Shown: positions 32,901-46,300 of the stretch, piece after piece
Layout: each line of letters opens with the position of its first letter
Position numbering within the stretch: position 1 is the first letter of the stretch
Assembly (NCBI RefSeq): GCF_033115175.1
Contig: NC_084834.1
Span: 120,896,275-120,960,274, forward strand
Source of the DNA: Lepus europaeus
Taxonomy: Eukaryota; Chordata; Mammalia; Lagomorpha; Leporidae
DNA: 64,000 nt
Direction of reading: 5' to 3'
The notes under the pieces: generated by a model
Told to the model about the DNA's origin: nothing
Databases searched by the model: none
What the model saw: the letters and a program-made list of their open reading frames with translations, nothing else
Position numbers and translations under genes: made by a program

Positions 32901-35900
32901 CTTCTAGTTTGTTTAAAGTTATTAATCTCAACTTACCTGAGATTCCATTTTTCCAGACATTGAGTACAAAATAAAAAGTTTTAAACAATGATCTATAATT
33001 CATGTTGTTTTAGTTAAACCGTATGAAAAGATGACTCTTGCACAGTTGAAGGAAGCTGAAGATGACTTTGATGAGGAAGACATGCAAGCTATTGAAGTAT
33101 ATAGGTACAGTGATGCATTTGGGTTACTTAGAAGTTTTTGAATGAAGAAATACAATGAAACTAAGGATTTTTGTCATCTGGAATAGATTTTTAAAAAAAT
33201 GTTTAAGTGAGATCCAAAAACCCCTGTTATATAAGATAGAATTACATCATTTTTTTCTTACTCTTGCTTTTTCTTAAATAGAATATTATCTAAATAAATA
33301 TAGTGGAACTTTATCAAATTACATATGAATGAAACAAAATATTAATAATAAATCAGTAAAAAGATTTTTCTCTTAGCATGATGTCGATCAGTTTTCTGTC
33401 ATTTAATGGATAATTAATTACCAATATTAAATGTTATTCCAGAAATTAGAACAAGTTTGTATGTTTCCCAACTTATTTTACAAAGTCAGCATTAACCTGA
33501 TACTAAAATGAGACAAAGGCATTGTAAAAACGAAACATATCACTCCTGTGGTATCCTTCTCAACAGTGAATAACTTTAATCATAAGCAAACATTAAAGAA
33601 ACCCAAATTAAAGCACTGTAAAAAAAAAAAAAAAGTAACTAATGAGCCGTCTCCGAGGTAGACAGCAGAGTAGGAAGCTCCAAGAACCACCTTTTCACTT
33701 AGACAACAACTAAACTGGCAGAAACTGACTGTTGTACAATTCCAGAGTCTTCTGGATGTTTGCAACATCCAGGGGGAAAGCTTGGCTGGTAAATTGCTGT
33801 TAATATGAGTTGCAGGGCTGGCACCGCGGCTCACTAGGCTAATCCTCTGCCTGTGGCACCGGCACCCTGGGTTCCAGTACCAGTTGGGGCGCCGGATTCT
33901 GTCCCAGTTGCTCTTCCAGTCCAGCTCTCTGCTGTGGCCTGGGAAGGCAGTGGGGGATGGCCCAAGTCCTTGGGCCCTGCACCCGCATGGGAGACCAGGA
34001 GGAAGCACCTGGCTCTGGGCTTCGGTTCGGCGCAGCGCCGGCTGTAGTGGCCATTTTGTGGGGTGAACCAACGGAAGGAAGACTTTCCTCTCTGTCTCTC
34101 TTTCTCACTCTCTAACTCTGCCTGTCTAAATATATATATATATGAGTTACAGTCAGCCCTCAGCTCAGTGGCACGTACCCACTCCTCACACCCTGCCCTT
34201 CGGCAGGCATCTTTGTGCACAGCAACCTGCACTTCTGAGACAGCTTGCTGGAAACAGGGTGAGCAATACGGAGCCTGTCCCACAGATATCTGGGTGCTGT
34301 ATTCTGATTATAGGCTGTTGTTTCTGAACACGAAGGTAGTGACAGAGGCTGGTCACTGTGACGTCAGCCCCCCCGGTTCAGGTGGCTTTCCGAGGACTTA
34401 AAAAGAGCTACTTTTCTTCTTCTCCTTCTTTCGTATTTGGTGGAAACAACTGTGTATATGAGGCAACTAGAAAGCCACTGCAGGTCTTCCAGGAGAGTCA
34501 GAGGCTCAGAAAAGGCCTGAGAAGACTGAAAGCTGTCAGGTCAAGTGACCCCAGCATGCTAAGGGAAAGAAACCGTCACAAAAGACCACATGGTTAGAAG
34601 CAGCCTGGTGGTTCCCAGGGCCTGGGATGTGGAGATTAGAGAGTAACAGAAAATGGCACAGGCTTTAATTTGGAGCAATAGTTTTCTTTCTTTTTTTTTT
34701 TTTTTTAATTAGTGGTGATGGTTACACAACATTTGGATACATATCCTGCAGTTTTCTTGAACAGTTGTTTTTGTAACAATGACAATAGATCTGGACTCTT
34801 CATTTGAGGCTATGTTATTTTAAAATCCTCTATCTCCAACCAGTTTTTAAAATTTTTATTTATTTTACAGATAGAGTTAGACAGTGTGAGAGACAGAGAG
34901 AGAGGTCTTCCTTCCGTTGGTTCACCCCCCCAAATGGCCGCTAAGGCCAGAGCTACGTTGATCCGAAGCCAGGAGCCAGGTGCTTCCTCCTGGTCTCCCA
35001 TGTGAGTGCAGGGCCCAAGCACTTGGGTCATCTTCCACTGCCTTCCTGGGCCACAGCAGTGAGCTGGACTGGAAGAGCAGCCGGGACTAGAACCGGGCGC
35101 CCATATGGGATGCCGACACTGCAGGCAAATGACTAACCAAGTGAGCCACAGCACCAGCCCATACCTCCAACCATTTTAGAATCCTCTGCTTCCAGTGGAT
35201 CAGGAAGACAATGTGAAAAATTACGTGGGTATTCTAGAGACAAGTTATAGAAATGGTGATATAGCTTGCATGTTCCACTGGTTTATGGTCCTAATGTAAC
35301 TGCAAAAGAAGAAGGCAAATGTAGTCTTCCTGTGGTCCCCGGAAGAGGAAGCTATTATAATAGCATAGATACTAGCCAGTACCTCAGGATAAGATAAAGA
35401 AATGAACAAGATCATATTAAAAATGAGATAGAGTTCAGTGACATAGATGATTATCTATAAAATCACATGTGAATCAGAAAAAAAATTTTTTTAATTTATT
35501 AGAAAGACTGAGTTACAGAGAGAGAGAGGGAAAGAGACAGAAAGATATAGATGGGGCTGGTGCTGTGGCGCAGCAGTTAAAGCCCTAGCCTGCATGCTGG
35601 CTTTCCATATGGGTGTTGGCTTGAGTCCCGGCTGCTCCACTTCTGATCCAGCTCTCTGCTAATGTACCTGGGAAAGCAGTGGAAGATGGCTCAAATCTTT
35701 GGGACCCTGCACCCACATGGGCAACTCAGAAAAAGCTCCTGGTGCCTGGCTTTGGATAGGACTGGCTCATCTCCAGCCATTGTATCCATTTGGGAAGTGA
35801 ACCAGTGGGTGGATGACTTCTCTCTTTCTCTGTATTCCTCTCTGTAACTCTTTCAAATAAATAAAATAAGTCTTTTTTAAAAAAGGATGATATAGAGATC

Positions 35901-36070
35901 TTCCATCCACTGGTTCATTCCCCAAATGACCTCAATGGCCAGGGCTTGGCCAAGCTGAAACCAGGAGCCAGGAGCTTCCTCCAGGTCTCCCACGCCGATG
36001 CAGGGGCCCAAGGGCTTGGGCCATTTTCTTTTTTTAATTTTTTAATTTTTTATTTTTTGACAGGCAGAGT

Positions 36071-36113
<43 letters not shown>

Positions 36114-37293
36114 TCTTCCTTTTTGCCGTTGGTTCACCCTCCAATGGCCGCCGCAGCCAGTGCATTGCGCTGATCCGAAGCGAGGAGCCAGGTGCTTCTC
36201 CTGGTCTCCCATGTGGGTGCAGGGCCCAAGGACTTGGGCCATCCTCCACTGCCTTCCTGGGTCACAGCAGAGAGCTGGCCTGGAAGAGGGGCAACCAGGA
36301 CAGAATCTGGCGCCCCAACTGGGACTAGAACAAGGTGTGCTGGCGCCGCAAGGCGGAGGATTAGCCTGTTGAGCCACGGCGCCGGCCTTGGGCCATCTTC
36401 TACTGCTTTCCCAGGTGTATTAGCAGGGAACTGGGTCAGAAGTAGAGCAGCCAGGACTTGAGCCCATATGTGATGCTACCATTGCAGGCAGCAGCTTAAC
36501 CCATTACATCACAATGCCAGCGCCAGAAGCTTGTCTTATTGGGGAATGATGATGGAGAAAAATCTATTTGTAGCCATCAAATATCTATAACACATTTTTA
36601 TTTTTATGGCACATATGCTAAATTGGCTACTGTGACAGGTGTTCTTCTTCCTTTTGGCGTGTGCTCAGAAGCTAAAAGCTCACACTGCGTTTTTCAGACT
36701 TCGCTGCCGCAAGGGGAGTAAATGTGATGTAGGTTCTGTTGGGCACATTCGCAGGAGATTTGAATTCAGAACTAAATTAAGTATGTAAAAAAGCGGCGGC
36801 ATGCAAAGCACCCTAGCTGGTACGAACCTAGACTTTGCACCATGATTTTGAAGCCATCGCTCTGGGAGCGTGTCTTACCCATAGACTGTTCCCATAGGAC
36901 TAGGTTTCCAGTAGCAACAGTTGGTTTTCTGATGCTCACGGTAGTTGACACTAGGGCCAGTCATTGGAACAGAAGTTCCAGATTCTCTGGGTGCTGGACT
37001 GTGGCAGAGAAAGCCTTGGCAGACCAGTTTTGCAATATTCTTCTGGGAGTCATTTCTGGTAGCCAGCCTAGATCCTGCTCCTTCTGTCTTTCCATTGGGG
37101 TTTGTAAAACACTTAATTCCCAGATTAAGCTCCTTTCTGTTCAAAATAGCCGGAAAGGGCTTTCTGTTTATACAGTTGAATCATCACTGATAATGATTGT
37201 TAGGTGAAAAATGCAGGCTATTGAACACCATGTGACTGCCTCAAGGCAAAATTAACTCATCTGTTTACTCTTCTCCCCTCCCCAATTCCATTG

Positions 37294-37339
<46 letters not shown>

Positions 37340-40300
37340 AGCAGAAGAAGGAAGGGAAAAAGAAGTAGCTGATAGTTGTGGTAGGGTATGGTGCCACCAT
37401 TGAAATAAGACCATTTTGAAAGTTCTACAAGATGTTAAGCCAGTGAAATCAAATTGGGAGTTAGTGACAGTGTGAACAAGGTAGAGCTCCCAAAAGATCT
37501 TTGGAGCAACTCTAGGTTCTGAATGTCTCGGCCATGGAGGGAGAATTGAAGGACTTCAATTTGAAAACTGTGTGAGGGCCTAGCCCTGGGTTACTATCCT
37601 TGGCATTATCTTTGGGCTTCATTTTGTGTGGATTAGTTATGTAAATGAGAGGTTTTACCTGACATGTGAAATAAGGCCTGAACACTTGAAAATGTATCCA
37701 GGATTTTGTTTTCATTCAAGTATAAACAGGGGACAATTGTCATTAAGTGGATGGGTTGTAACTCACAGTTCCCCAGAGGAGAGGGGGCGTGCTCCGCCAC
37801 ACAAAGGAGCATCCTAATTGGCCAGGAGTCAGAAAGGGAAAGCATGACGTGAGCCTTTACTGGGGTTTCTATAGGACAGGCAAGGCAAAGGAAGCAGTCT
37901 TGGGATTGGCTAGCTTGAAAAATTTCGGTAGGCTCTTGGCTGTAGGGGTCATCTGATGCCTGATGCTGGGACGGTTAGAGCAGAGAGCTAGTTAGTGGCT
38001 TAGACTGATGGAGGATGTGGTTGAGAGTGTGGATCCTGGATTAGTTGGTTTGCTTTTGTGAGTTTTTGCTGTTCCAAGCAGCTGTTTCTGGGACAGGCAG
38101 TCTGTGCCGGATCACTGAGGCCCCAGATGCTGGAGCATTGTGAATACGGAGAGTAAGAAAGTGTGGCTGATACACCAGGAAGAAGGGCAGTAAGTACTTC
38201 CTGCAGTCTGGGCATTATGGCACAATGGGTTAGGCCAATGCCGTGAAGCCAGCATCCCATCCTAGAGTACCAGTTTGAGTCCTGATGCTCTGCTTCGGAT
38301 CTGGCTCCCTGATAACAAGCCTGGGAAGCAGTGGATGATGTCCCAAGTACCTTGGGCCCCTGCCACCTGTAGGAGACCTGGATGGAATTCCTAGCTTTGG
38401 CCTGGTCCAGACCTGTCTGTTGCAGCTATTTGGGCAGTGAACCAGTAGATGGAAGATCTCTTTCTCCCCTCTACCGCCCACTCTGTCCACCTGTCAAATA
38501 AATAAATCAAAAAGTCTACAGATGTCAAAAAACTTTCTGACAGGTCAGAAAATAAATGGATTTGTTTCATGAATCTAAGCATTCAACAGCTAAATGAACT
38601 AAATATGTACCTTTGGAGAGTTCTTAACAAAGTTTTAAGATTCTCTCAGGGTGAATAAATGAGTAAAACTTACTGAGTGCTCACTGTGTGCCAGCCACCA
38701 TGCTAAGATATTTACATGCACTGTCTCACTCAATCTCCAGCAATCCCATGTGAGTAGTTAAATTACTATCATTCTGGGGCCGGCACTGTGGCATAGCGGA
38801 TAAGGCTGCTACCTGCAGTGCGGCATCCCATATGGGCACCAGTTCGTGTCCTGGCTGTTCCACTTCCCATCGAGCTCTCTGCTGTGGCCTGGGAAAGCAG
38901 CAGAAGATGGCTCAAGTCCTTGGGCCCCTGCACCCATGTGGGAGACCCAGAAGAAGCTCTTCGCTCCTGGCTTTGGATTGGCACAGCTCTGGCCATGGGG
39001 GCCAACCGGGGAGTGAACCAGCGGATGGAAGACCCCTCTCTCTCTCTCTCTCTCTGCCTCTCCTTCTCTCTCTGTGAAACTCTGACTTTCAAATAAATAA
39101 ATAATCTTTTTAAAAAATTAATACCATCCCCATGTTCAGCGGGGGAAATCAAACTTTCGAGAGATGAAATGAATTGCCCAAATGCATGCCACTCAGTGCT
39201 GGAACTCACCCTTCATCGTAGTTTACTCTAACCTTAGAGCCTAAATCGTCATTGCTCTCCCTGACAAGCTCTCAACCTATATGACATGTAGATGCATGAC
39301 ACGGAATTTCACAAAGGCTTCGAACCGTCCATTAGCTTAGTGTGCTATGAATAAATAAATGGGGATAATAATAGTAATGACTTTGTAAGTTTATGCAAGG
39401 ATTAAGGTAGTTAGTATATGTACTTAAAATAGCAACTACCCGCCCCCCTTCTCTGTCTCTCTGCCTCTCAAATAAAACAACAACAAAAATAATAGTGCCT
39501 GGCAACCTAGTAAGCACTAAGAAATATTAGATATCATTATTACAGATAGTCTCTCTTAGGAAATAGGATTTAACCTGCTCATGAGAACTTGTCAATCTAA
39601 TGTCCAAATAAACTCTCTTTAGCTATGATTAAAACCTAGTCTTTAGCTGTGATTAAAAGCTAGTCTTTTTTTTTTTTTTAAGATTTATTTATTTATTTGA
39701 AAGGCAGAGTTACAGAGAGGTGGCGGCGGGGGTGTGTGTGTGTGTGTGTGTGTCTTCCATTTGATGATTCACTCCCCAAATGGTCAGAATGGCCGGAGCT
39801 ATGCCAATCCAAAGCCAGGAGCCAGCAGCTTCCTCCAGGTCTCCCACGTGGGTGCAGAGACTCAAACACTTGGGCCATCTTCCACTGCTTTCCCAGGCCA
39901 CAGCAGAGAGCTGGATCGGAAGTAGAGCAGCCGGGACCCAAACTAGCACCTATATGGGATGCCAGCAATGCAGGTGGCGGCTTTACCAGCTATGCCACAG
40001 GGTCAGCCCCAAAACCTAGTCTTAATAAATTTAAATAATTTAAAAATAAATTTTAAAATCAATTATTAAATTAATAGTAAACATACTTTTCAAGACTCAT
40101 AACAAATTCCCCTATAAAAAGAAAAAATTGCCTTTGTAAGATTGCTAATGGTTATTCTATCATTTAAAGTGCTTGATATATAGATATTGTATTCACTGCT
40201 CCAAATTGTTACTGTATAGGCAAATGACTTTAGGAATATGATAATTTTTTCATGTAATTTAATTCAATTTTTTAATTAGAGAAAAGCGGTTACAGGAATG

Positions 40301-43300
40301 GAAAGCTCTTAAGCAAAAACAAAAATTTGGAGAATTAAGAGAAATTTCTGGAAATCAGTATGTAAATGAAGTCACAAATGCAGAAAAAGATGTGTGGGTT
40401 ATAATTCATCTATACAGATCAAGGTAATTATAGTGTTTCAAAATGTTGATATACTAATATTTTGAAAGATATGTTTCTGATTTTAGGGTTCTATAAAGAA
40501 TATGAGTATAATAGTACTCAAAAGAAATATATATATATAAATGTTTATAAAATGTTTAATAATCATTGGCTTCAGGAATTAAATTAGACATTTGAAAATA
40601 TTTACATTTTTAACGTGAAGAAATTTTCACAGTTTCTAGAAAAATAAGTATTCTGTGGTAAATAAGAACTTTTTTTAGGGTGGGCATTTAGCCTAGCTGT
40701 TAAGATGCCCACACCCCGTACCAGGGTCCTGGGTTTGATACCGGAGTTGAGCTCCCTGCTAATGCAGGCCCTGGGAGGCAGTGGTGATGGCTCAGGTGAT
40801 CAAGCTGCTGCCATCCACATGGGAGGCCTAGTTGCCAGCACTGGTTCCTGCCCAGTCCTGTCTATTGTGGCATTTGAGGAGAGACCCAGTGAATGGTTAC
40901 TGTCTGTCTCTGTCTCTCAAATAGATAAATACATAAAAAGCAAAAAAAAAAAAGTATTATGGAAAAATTTTAAAATACGGAAAGAATGAGCACTTAAATA
41001 CTCACCATACAGATTCCATTGTGAACATTTTGCCATAATTATATCTTGTGTGTGTGTGCTTACATTTGCAGAAACATTCCTAAGTAAATTACACACAGCA
41101 TCATGACTTATTCTTACTTACATCAGCATGTATCTTCAAAAGACAAAGGCCTTAAAAAAGAAGAAAAAGGATCTTTCTTCCACCTATCTTTGTTTCACTG
41201 ACCTGGGAGCTCTGCACATTAGATGGACAAAAGACAAATTAACAAGAAAGAAACAGAAGTCTACTAATGAGCACATCACAGATACACAGAGAGGAGTAAC
41301 CTATAGGGGTGGCTAGAACTTGGACTTAATATAGCATCTTAACAAGAAAAAATAAATTTGTAAGAGAAGTGACATTACAAAGGAAGGGGTCTTTGAGCTT
41401 CTGGGGCTGGCAAACTTGGGGTGGGTAAATAAATGAGGGAAATCACTGGAAGGTTACATACTGTCGAGTAGATTCCTCTGGTGCCTCTCTGGGCTGCCAA
41501 GAGTCTAGAATTTTCTCTAGAGATTTAAGAATCAGCATTCCCTTCCCTGCAGGGAGCAGAAGGGCAGAGAGTATTCTTGTGTCTCTTTCTTCTCAATTGC
41601 TTTGAGCTCAAAATAATCCTATGCCAGCATAATGTATTTTGGGTGATAGCTGTGAATCCATTTTCCCGCCTAACAAAATTAATGGTAATTTCTAGTAGCA
41701 TTTAATGCCTAAGTCTTACTCAGATTTTCCCAACTGACTTCAAAATACCTTTTATAAATATAAGTGTTTTTGAATAAGGCACAAATCGTGTAGTACACTT
41801 ACATTGTTTCTTAAGTCTATTTTAGTAGAATAATTCCCATGCAGTCCCCCTGTTTACCAAAGACAGTTAATTTTAAAATGCCCAGTTGTACAAAGTATAA
41901 TCTGAAGTCCCTAGGTCTTACCAGCCTGGTGTTTCTGAACTCTGTTCCTGTCCGGCTTTAGGTCCCAGCCCTCCGCCTCATGGCTACAAACCATTGCACT
42001 GACCGGCTTCAGTGTCCTTGTCCCAATCTCTCAATCATAACTTTCTTCTTAGAGATATCCAGAGCAGCTTGTGCGAATTAGAGTTCTGCTGTCTACCAGC
42101 TCACCAGTTCCCCAGCCAAATTCAAAATAAATTCTTCATTTATTTGGTTGAGAGAGACAAGGAGAGAGACAGAGAAAGAACCCACATTTTTAGGTTCACC
42201 CTTCCAATGCCCTTTGGTGACCATGATTGGGCCAGTCACAGCCAGGAGCCGGGAACCCAATGAGGCCTCCCAGGGGAGTGACAGGAGCCTGATTCCTTGA
42301 GCCCTCACCACTGCTTCTTGGGCCTGCATCAGCAGGAAGCTGGAGTCAGGAGCTGGAGCTGGGTGTCGAACCCTGGCACTCTGATCTGGGATTGGGTGGG
42401 CCTCCTGACAGGCATCTTAACTTCCGGCAAACATCTGCCGCCCCTTCCAGTCCAATAGTGACAGGACAACATGAGCCACTAAAGAAAACTAAAATACTGG
42501 TAGATTCGCTTTTAAGTTATTTGAAGATCCTTTTAAAAATGTGTATTTGAAAGGCAGAGTGACACACACACACACACACACACTCTTTCATTTTCTGGTA
42601 TATTCCCCAAATGGCCACAAGGTTGAGCCAAGGCTGAAGCCAGGGGCCAAGGACTCCATCCTGGTTTTCCACGTGGGTAGCAGAAAATCAAGTACATCAC
42701 CTGCTGGTTCCCAGGCTCATCAGAAGGGAAGTGAATCAGAAACAGAGTAGTCAGGACTTGGAACCGGCACTCTGATATGGAGTGTGGGCATCCCAAGCAA
42801 CAATTTAACCCACTGCACCACAGTGCCCAGCCCCATTTTAAAGTCTTAAAATGACTCACATTCCCATTTTACCTTACTGCTCATTTTGTTGAGCCAGCTT
42901 GTAAAAGCTGCTGCTAGTAATTCTCACAAACAAGGATGGTAAATGCTGACATTTACAAAACTGGGGTGTGTTTGTGGTAAAGGTTAGATGCTAAAGTTGT
43001 TCACATATCTTTTCTTTTCTTTCTTTCTTTTTTTTTGTGAAAGGCAGAGTGGACAGTGAGAGAGAGAGAGAGACAGAGAGAAAGGTCTTCCTTTTTGCCG
43101 TTGGTTCACCTCCCAATGGCCGCTGCGGCTGGCGCGCTGCAGCCGGCGCACCACGCTGATCCGAAGGCAGGAGCCAGGCGTTTCTCCTGGTCTCCCATGC
43201 GGGTGCAGGGCCCAAGGACCTGGGCCATCCGCCACTGCACTCCCGGGCCACAGCAGAGAGCTGGCCTGGAAGAGGGGCAACCGGGACAGAATCCGGCACC

Positions 43301-46300
43301 CCAACCGGGACTAGAACTCGGTGTGCCGGCGCCGCAAGGCGGAGGATTAGCCTAGTGAGCCGCAGCACCGGCCCACGTATCTTTTCTGACCCTTTAAGAT
43401 TAGTAGAAGAGATGTTGTTTCTCAATGCCTATAACATAATAATAAAATTATTTACTCTAATAGTTATTTCTAGGTAAATAACTAGTTTTGACAATTTTCA
43501 AAAACTCATAGAAGTTGAATGTTTTTGTGTTCCTCAAATTGTCATCTTTGATAGATTCAGAGTAAGGATGTGGCTTTATAATATTTTAAGTATTTGTAAC
43601 CTTCTTAGAAGGTTTTTTGAGGCCAGTCTAAGATATTTACATAAATTATTAGTTTCCTTGACATTAAGAAAATACATTCTTGTGTTAGTATGTAACATTT
43701 TTTTTTTAAAGTTTTTTTTTTAAATTTTTTTTTTATTTTGACAGGCAGAGTGGATAGTGAGACAGAGAGACAGAGTGAAAGGTCTTCCTTTTTGCCGTTG
43801 GTTCACCCTCCAATGGCTGCTGCGGCCGGCGCATCGCACTGATCCGAAGCCAGGAGCCAGGTGCTTCTCCTGGTCTGCCATGCGGGTGCAGGGCCCCAGC
43901 ACTTGGGCCATCCTCCACTGCCTTTCCTGGCCATAGCAGAGAGCTGGCCTGGAAGAGGGGCGACCGGGATAGAATCCGGCGCCCCAACCGGGACTAGAAC
44001 CTGGTGTGCCGGCACCGCAAGGCGGAGGATTAGCCTGTTAAGCCACACCGCCGGCCTAGTATGTAACATTTAAAGAAAATTGATCTATACTCAAATTTGT
44101 AAAATATATCATAGAAAGTAATTGTGCTATAAATATCCTTCAGACAAGTCTTTTTATTTTAGAAAGGCTTTTCTTTGTTTTCTGACTTGAGAGGCAGAGA
44201 GACAGAGAGCTCCCATGTATCTGTTCACTCCCTTGGCTGGGGTACAAGCTGGGAGCTGGGAGCTGGGTATGCAATCTAGGACTTCCACATGGGTGGCAGG
44301 AACCTGGCTGCTTGAACTGTCACCTGTGGCTGCCAAGGGTCTATATTAGCAGGAAGCTGAAGTCAGGCACCAGAGTTGAGCATTGAGCCCTGGTCCTCCA
44401 GTGTGGAGTGTGGATATTCTATATTCTGGTGGCTTAACCATTAGGCCAAGTGCCTGCCCCAGAAAAGGTTAGTTTTTTTTTGACAGGCAGAGTGGACAGT
44501 GAGAGAGAGAGACAGAGAGAAAGGTCTTCCTTTTTTGCCGTTGGTTCACCCTCCAATGGCCGGCGCACCGCGCTGATCCGATGGCAGGAGCCAGGTGCTT
44601 ATCCTGGTCTCCCATGGGGTGCAGGGCCCAAGGACTTGGGCCATCCTCCACTGCACTCCCTGGCCACAGCAGAGAGCTGGCCTGGAAGAGGGGCAACCAG
44701 GACAGGATCGGTGCCCTGACCAGGACTAGAACCCAGTGTGCCAGCGCTGCAAGGTGGAGGATTAGCCTATTGAGCCACGGCGCCAGCCGAAAAGGTTAGT
44801 TTTTAAACACTGAATTTACTCACAACTTCTTAATTTTGTAAAATTAAGTATAGCTGTTAAACGAATTTGTGTTTCCAGCTAGTTTTTCAAGTTTTTTAGG
44901 AAGGTGATAATTTAGATTTCTAAAATCCTATAATTGTAATGGCTGTTTGCCATTGAGTTTATACAATTGGGTCTATTTTTTCATGGAAATAAAGGCTCAG
45001 TCTGCTTATGATGCCTTAGTGGGGTCTAACTTGCCCTGGGCCAGTGAGCCTAGTGGTTCAGCTTGAAGTCAGTCTTATTTCTGATTTTAGTCGATCTTAC
45101 TTATACCTGTGCCCAAATTCCAGTTTGGCACATTCGTGTTATTCCTATGCCCAAGTGCATATTTTGGACCTTGAATACCATAAATAGGCCCTTAATTTGT
45201 TTTCTGGTGTTAGAGATCCTCGGGTTTTACAGCTCTGCTAGAGTTGAACATTCTGGACCCGAGCTGTACCCCAGATTTGTTTCCTATCACTCACTGTCAG
45301 CACTGTCTTCAGGCAGTGCCTTTCTCCACGCACCATAATCTGTTTGCCACACTCCTCATGCGTTTCCCTGCCAACACCAGTGCACACCTGCTTTCTGCTG
45401 GTCACACCAACACACTCCCCCCGCCTCGCACACACACGTCTCTGTCATGCCACTGACTCAGCTCCCAGTCTCATGGTAAGGAGGAAATGTCCCTGAATTA
45501 GACATTAGTGGATTCAGTTCCTCTGAGGAAAATTTGAACTTGCAGAGTTGATTTATGTGATTACTTTGTGTGGAAGACTTATGTTTAAGTTAGGCAGTAT
45601 ATGCTTTCCTAGTATTACTTTCAGTGGGTCACTCATTAAAATAAAGCTCTATTTAGATTTCTAGCAGGTTAACGCTATCAAATGAAATGCAAATTCAACA
45701 TGTAGTGCATTTAATTTGTTATTCTTAGCACCTTCCTCCATAAATTGTCATATAACAGTTCCTTGAATTAAGAGGACTTCTGAGAATTCTGTAGATGCTG
45801 GGGCTGCAAAGGCAGATAGGGCTCCTGTCACTGCCGTTACCTATACTTTAATATAGTAAAGGGACACAAATATAATGGTGATGTCTTTCAAGTGCTATGG
45901 TTGGAGTCTACACAGAGTAAAGGCACTGAAGATAGGCATAGTAATTGTACCTCTGGAGAGGGAAGTGCGAAACATTCTGTTGGGTAAGTAATTCTTGGTC
46001 TTGGCTTCCATGAGAAGAAGATTCCCAGTTTTCCAGGGTTGGAGGAGATAGGCAGGATAAGCAGCTTCAAAAGGGTGCAGAAGCAGCAGGCGTCACAGTG
46101 CCTAGGTGGGGAGGAAGGCGGGGGCAGGGACGGTCGGTACTTTGATCTGCCTGAAGCACCTGGTACAATGCTGGAGAGATAGCCCAGACTTTCTCTTGGA
46201 GTTAGCCAGGAGTCACTGGAGGATTGTAAGCTTGAGGGAAGTGCCGAGTATCAGAGTTACACAAGGAGATTTTCCTGCTGAGTTACCTTTCAAGTAGAGC

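Larger units (their letters stand above)
35485..36525 (-). repeat. C repeat (CSINE) split by two later copies
   Basis: One minus copy in three parts (35485-35552, 35888-36027, 36387-36525), interrupted by 35553-35887 (+) and 36028-36386 (-). The parts join colinearly. Confidence 0.85.

Noticed and set aside
36842-37207. 121-codon frame in PDCL2 intron 3
   Set aside because: Overlaps an 89-codon frame on the other strand, has no recognisable domain and lies in unannotated intron sequence upstream of a poly-A run. A retrocopy was considered, but no parent gene is recognisable.
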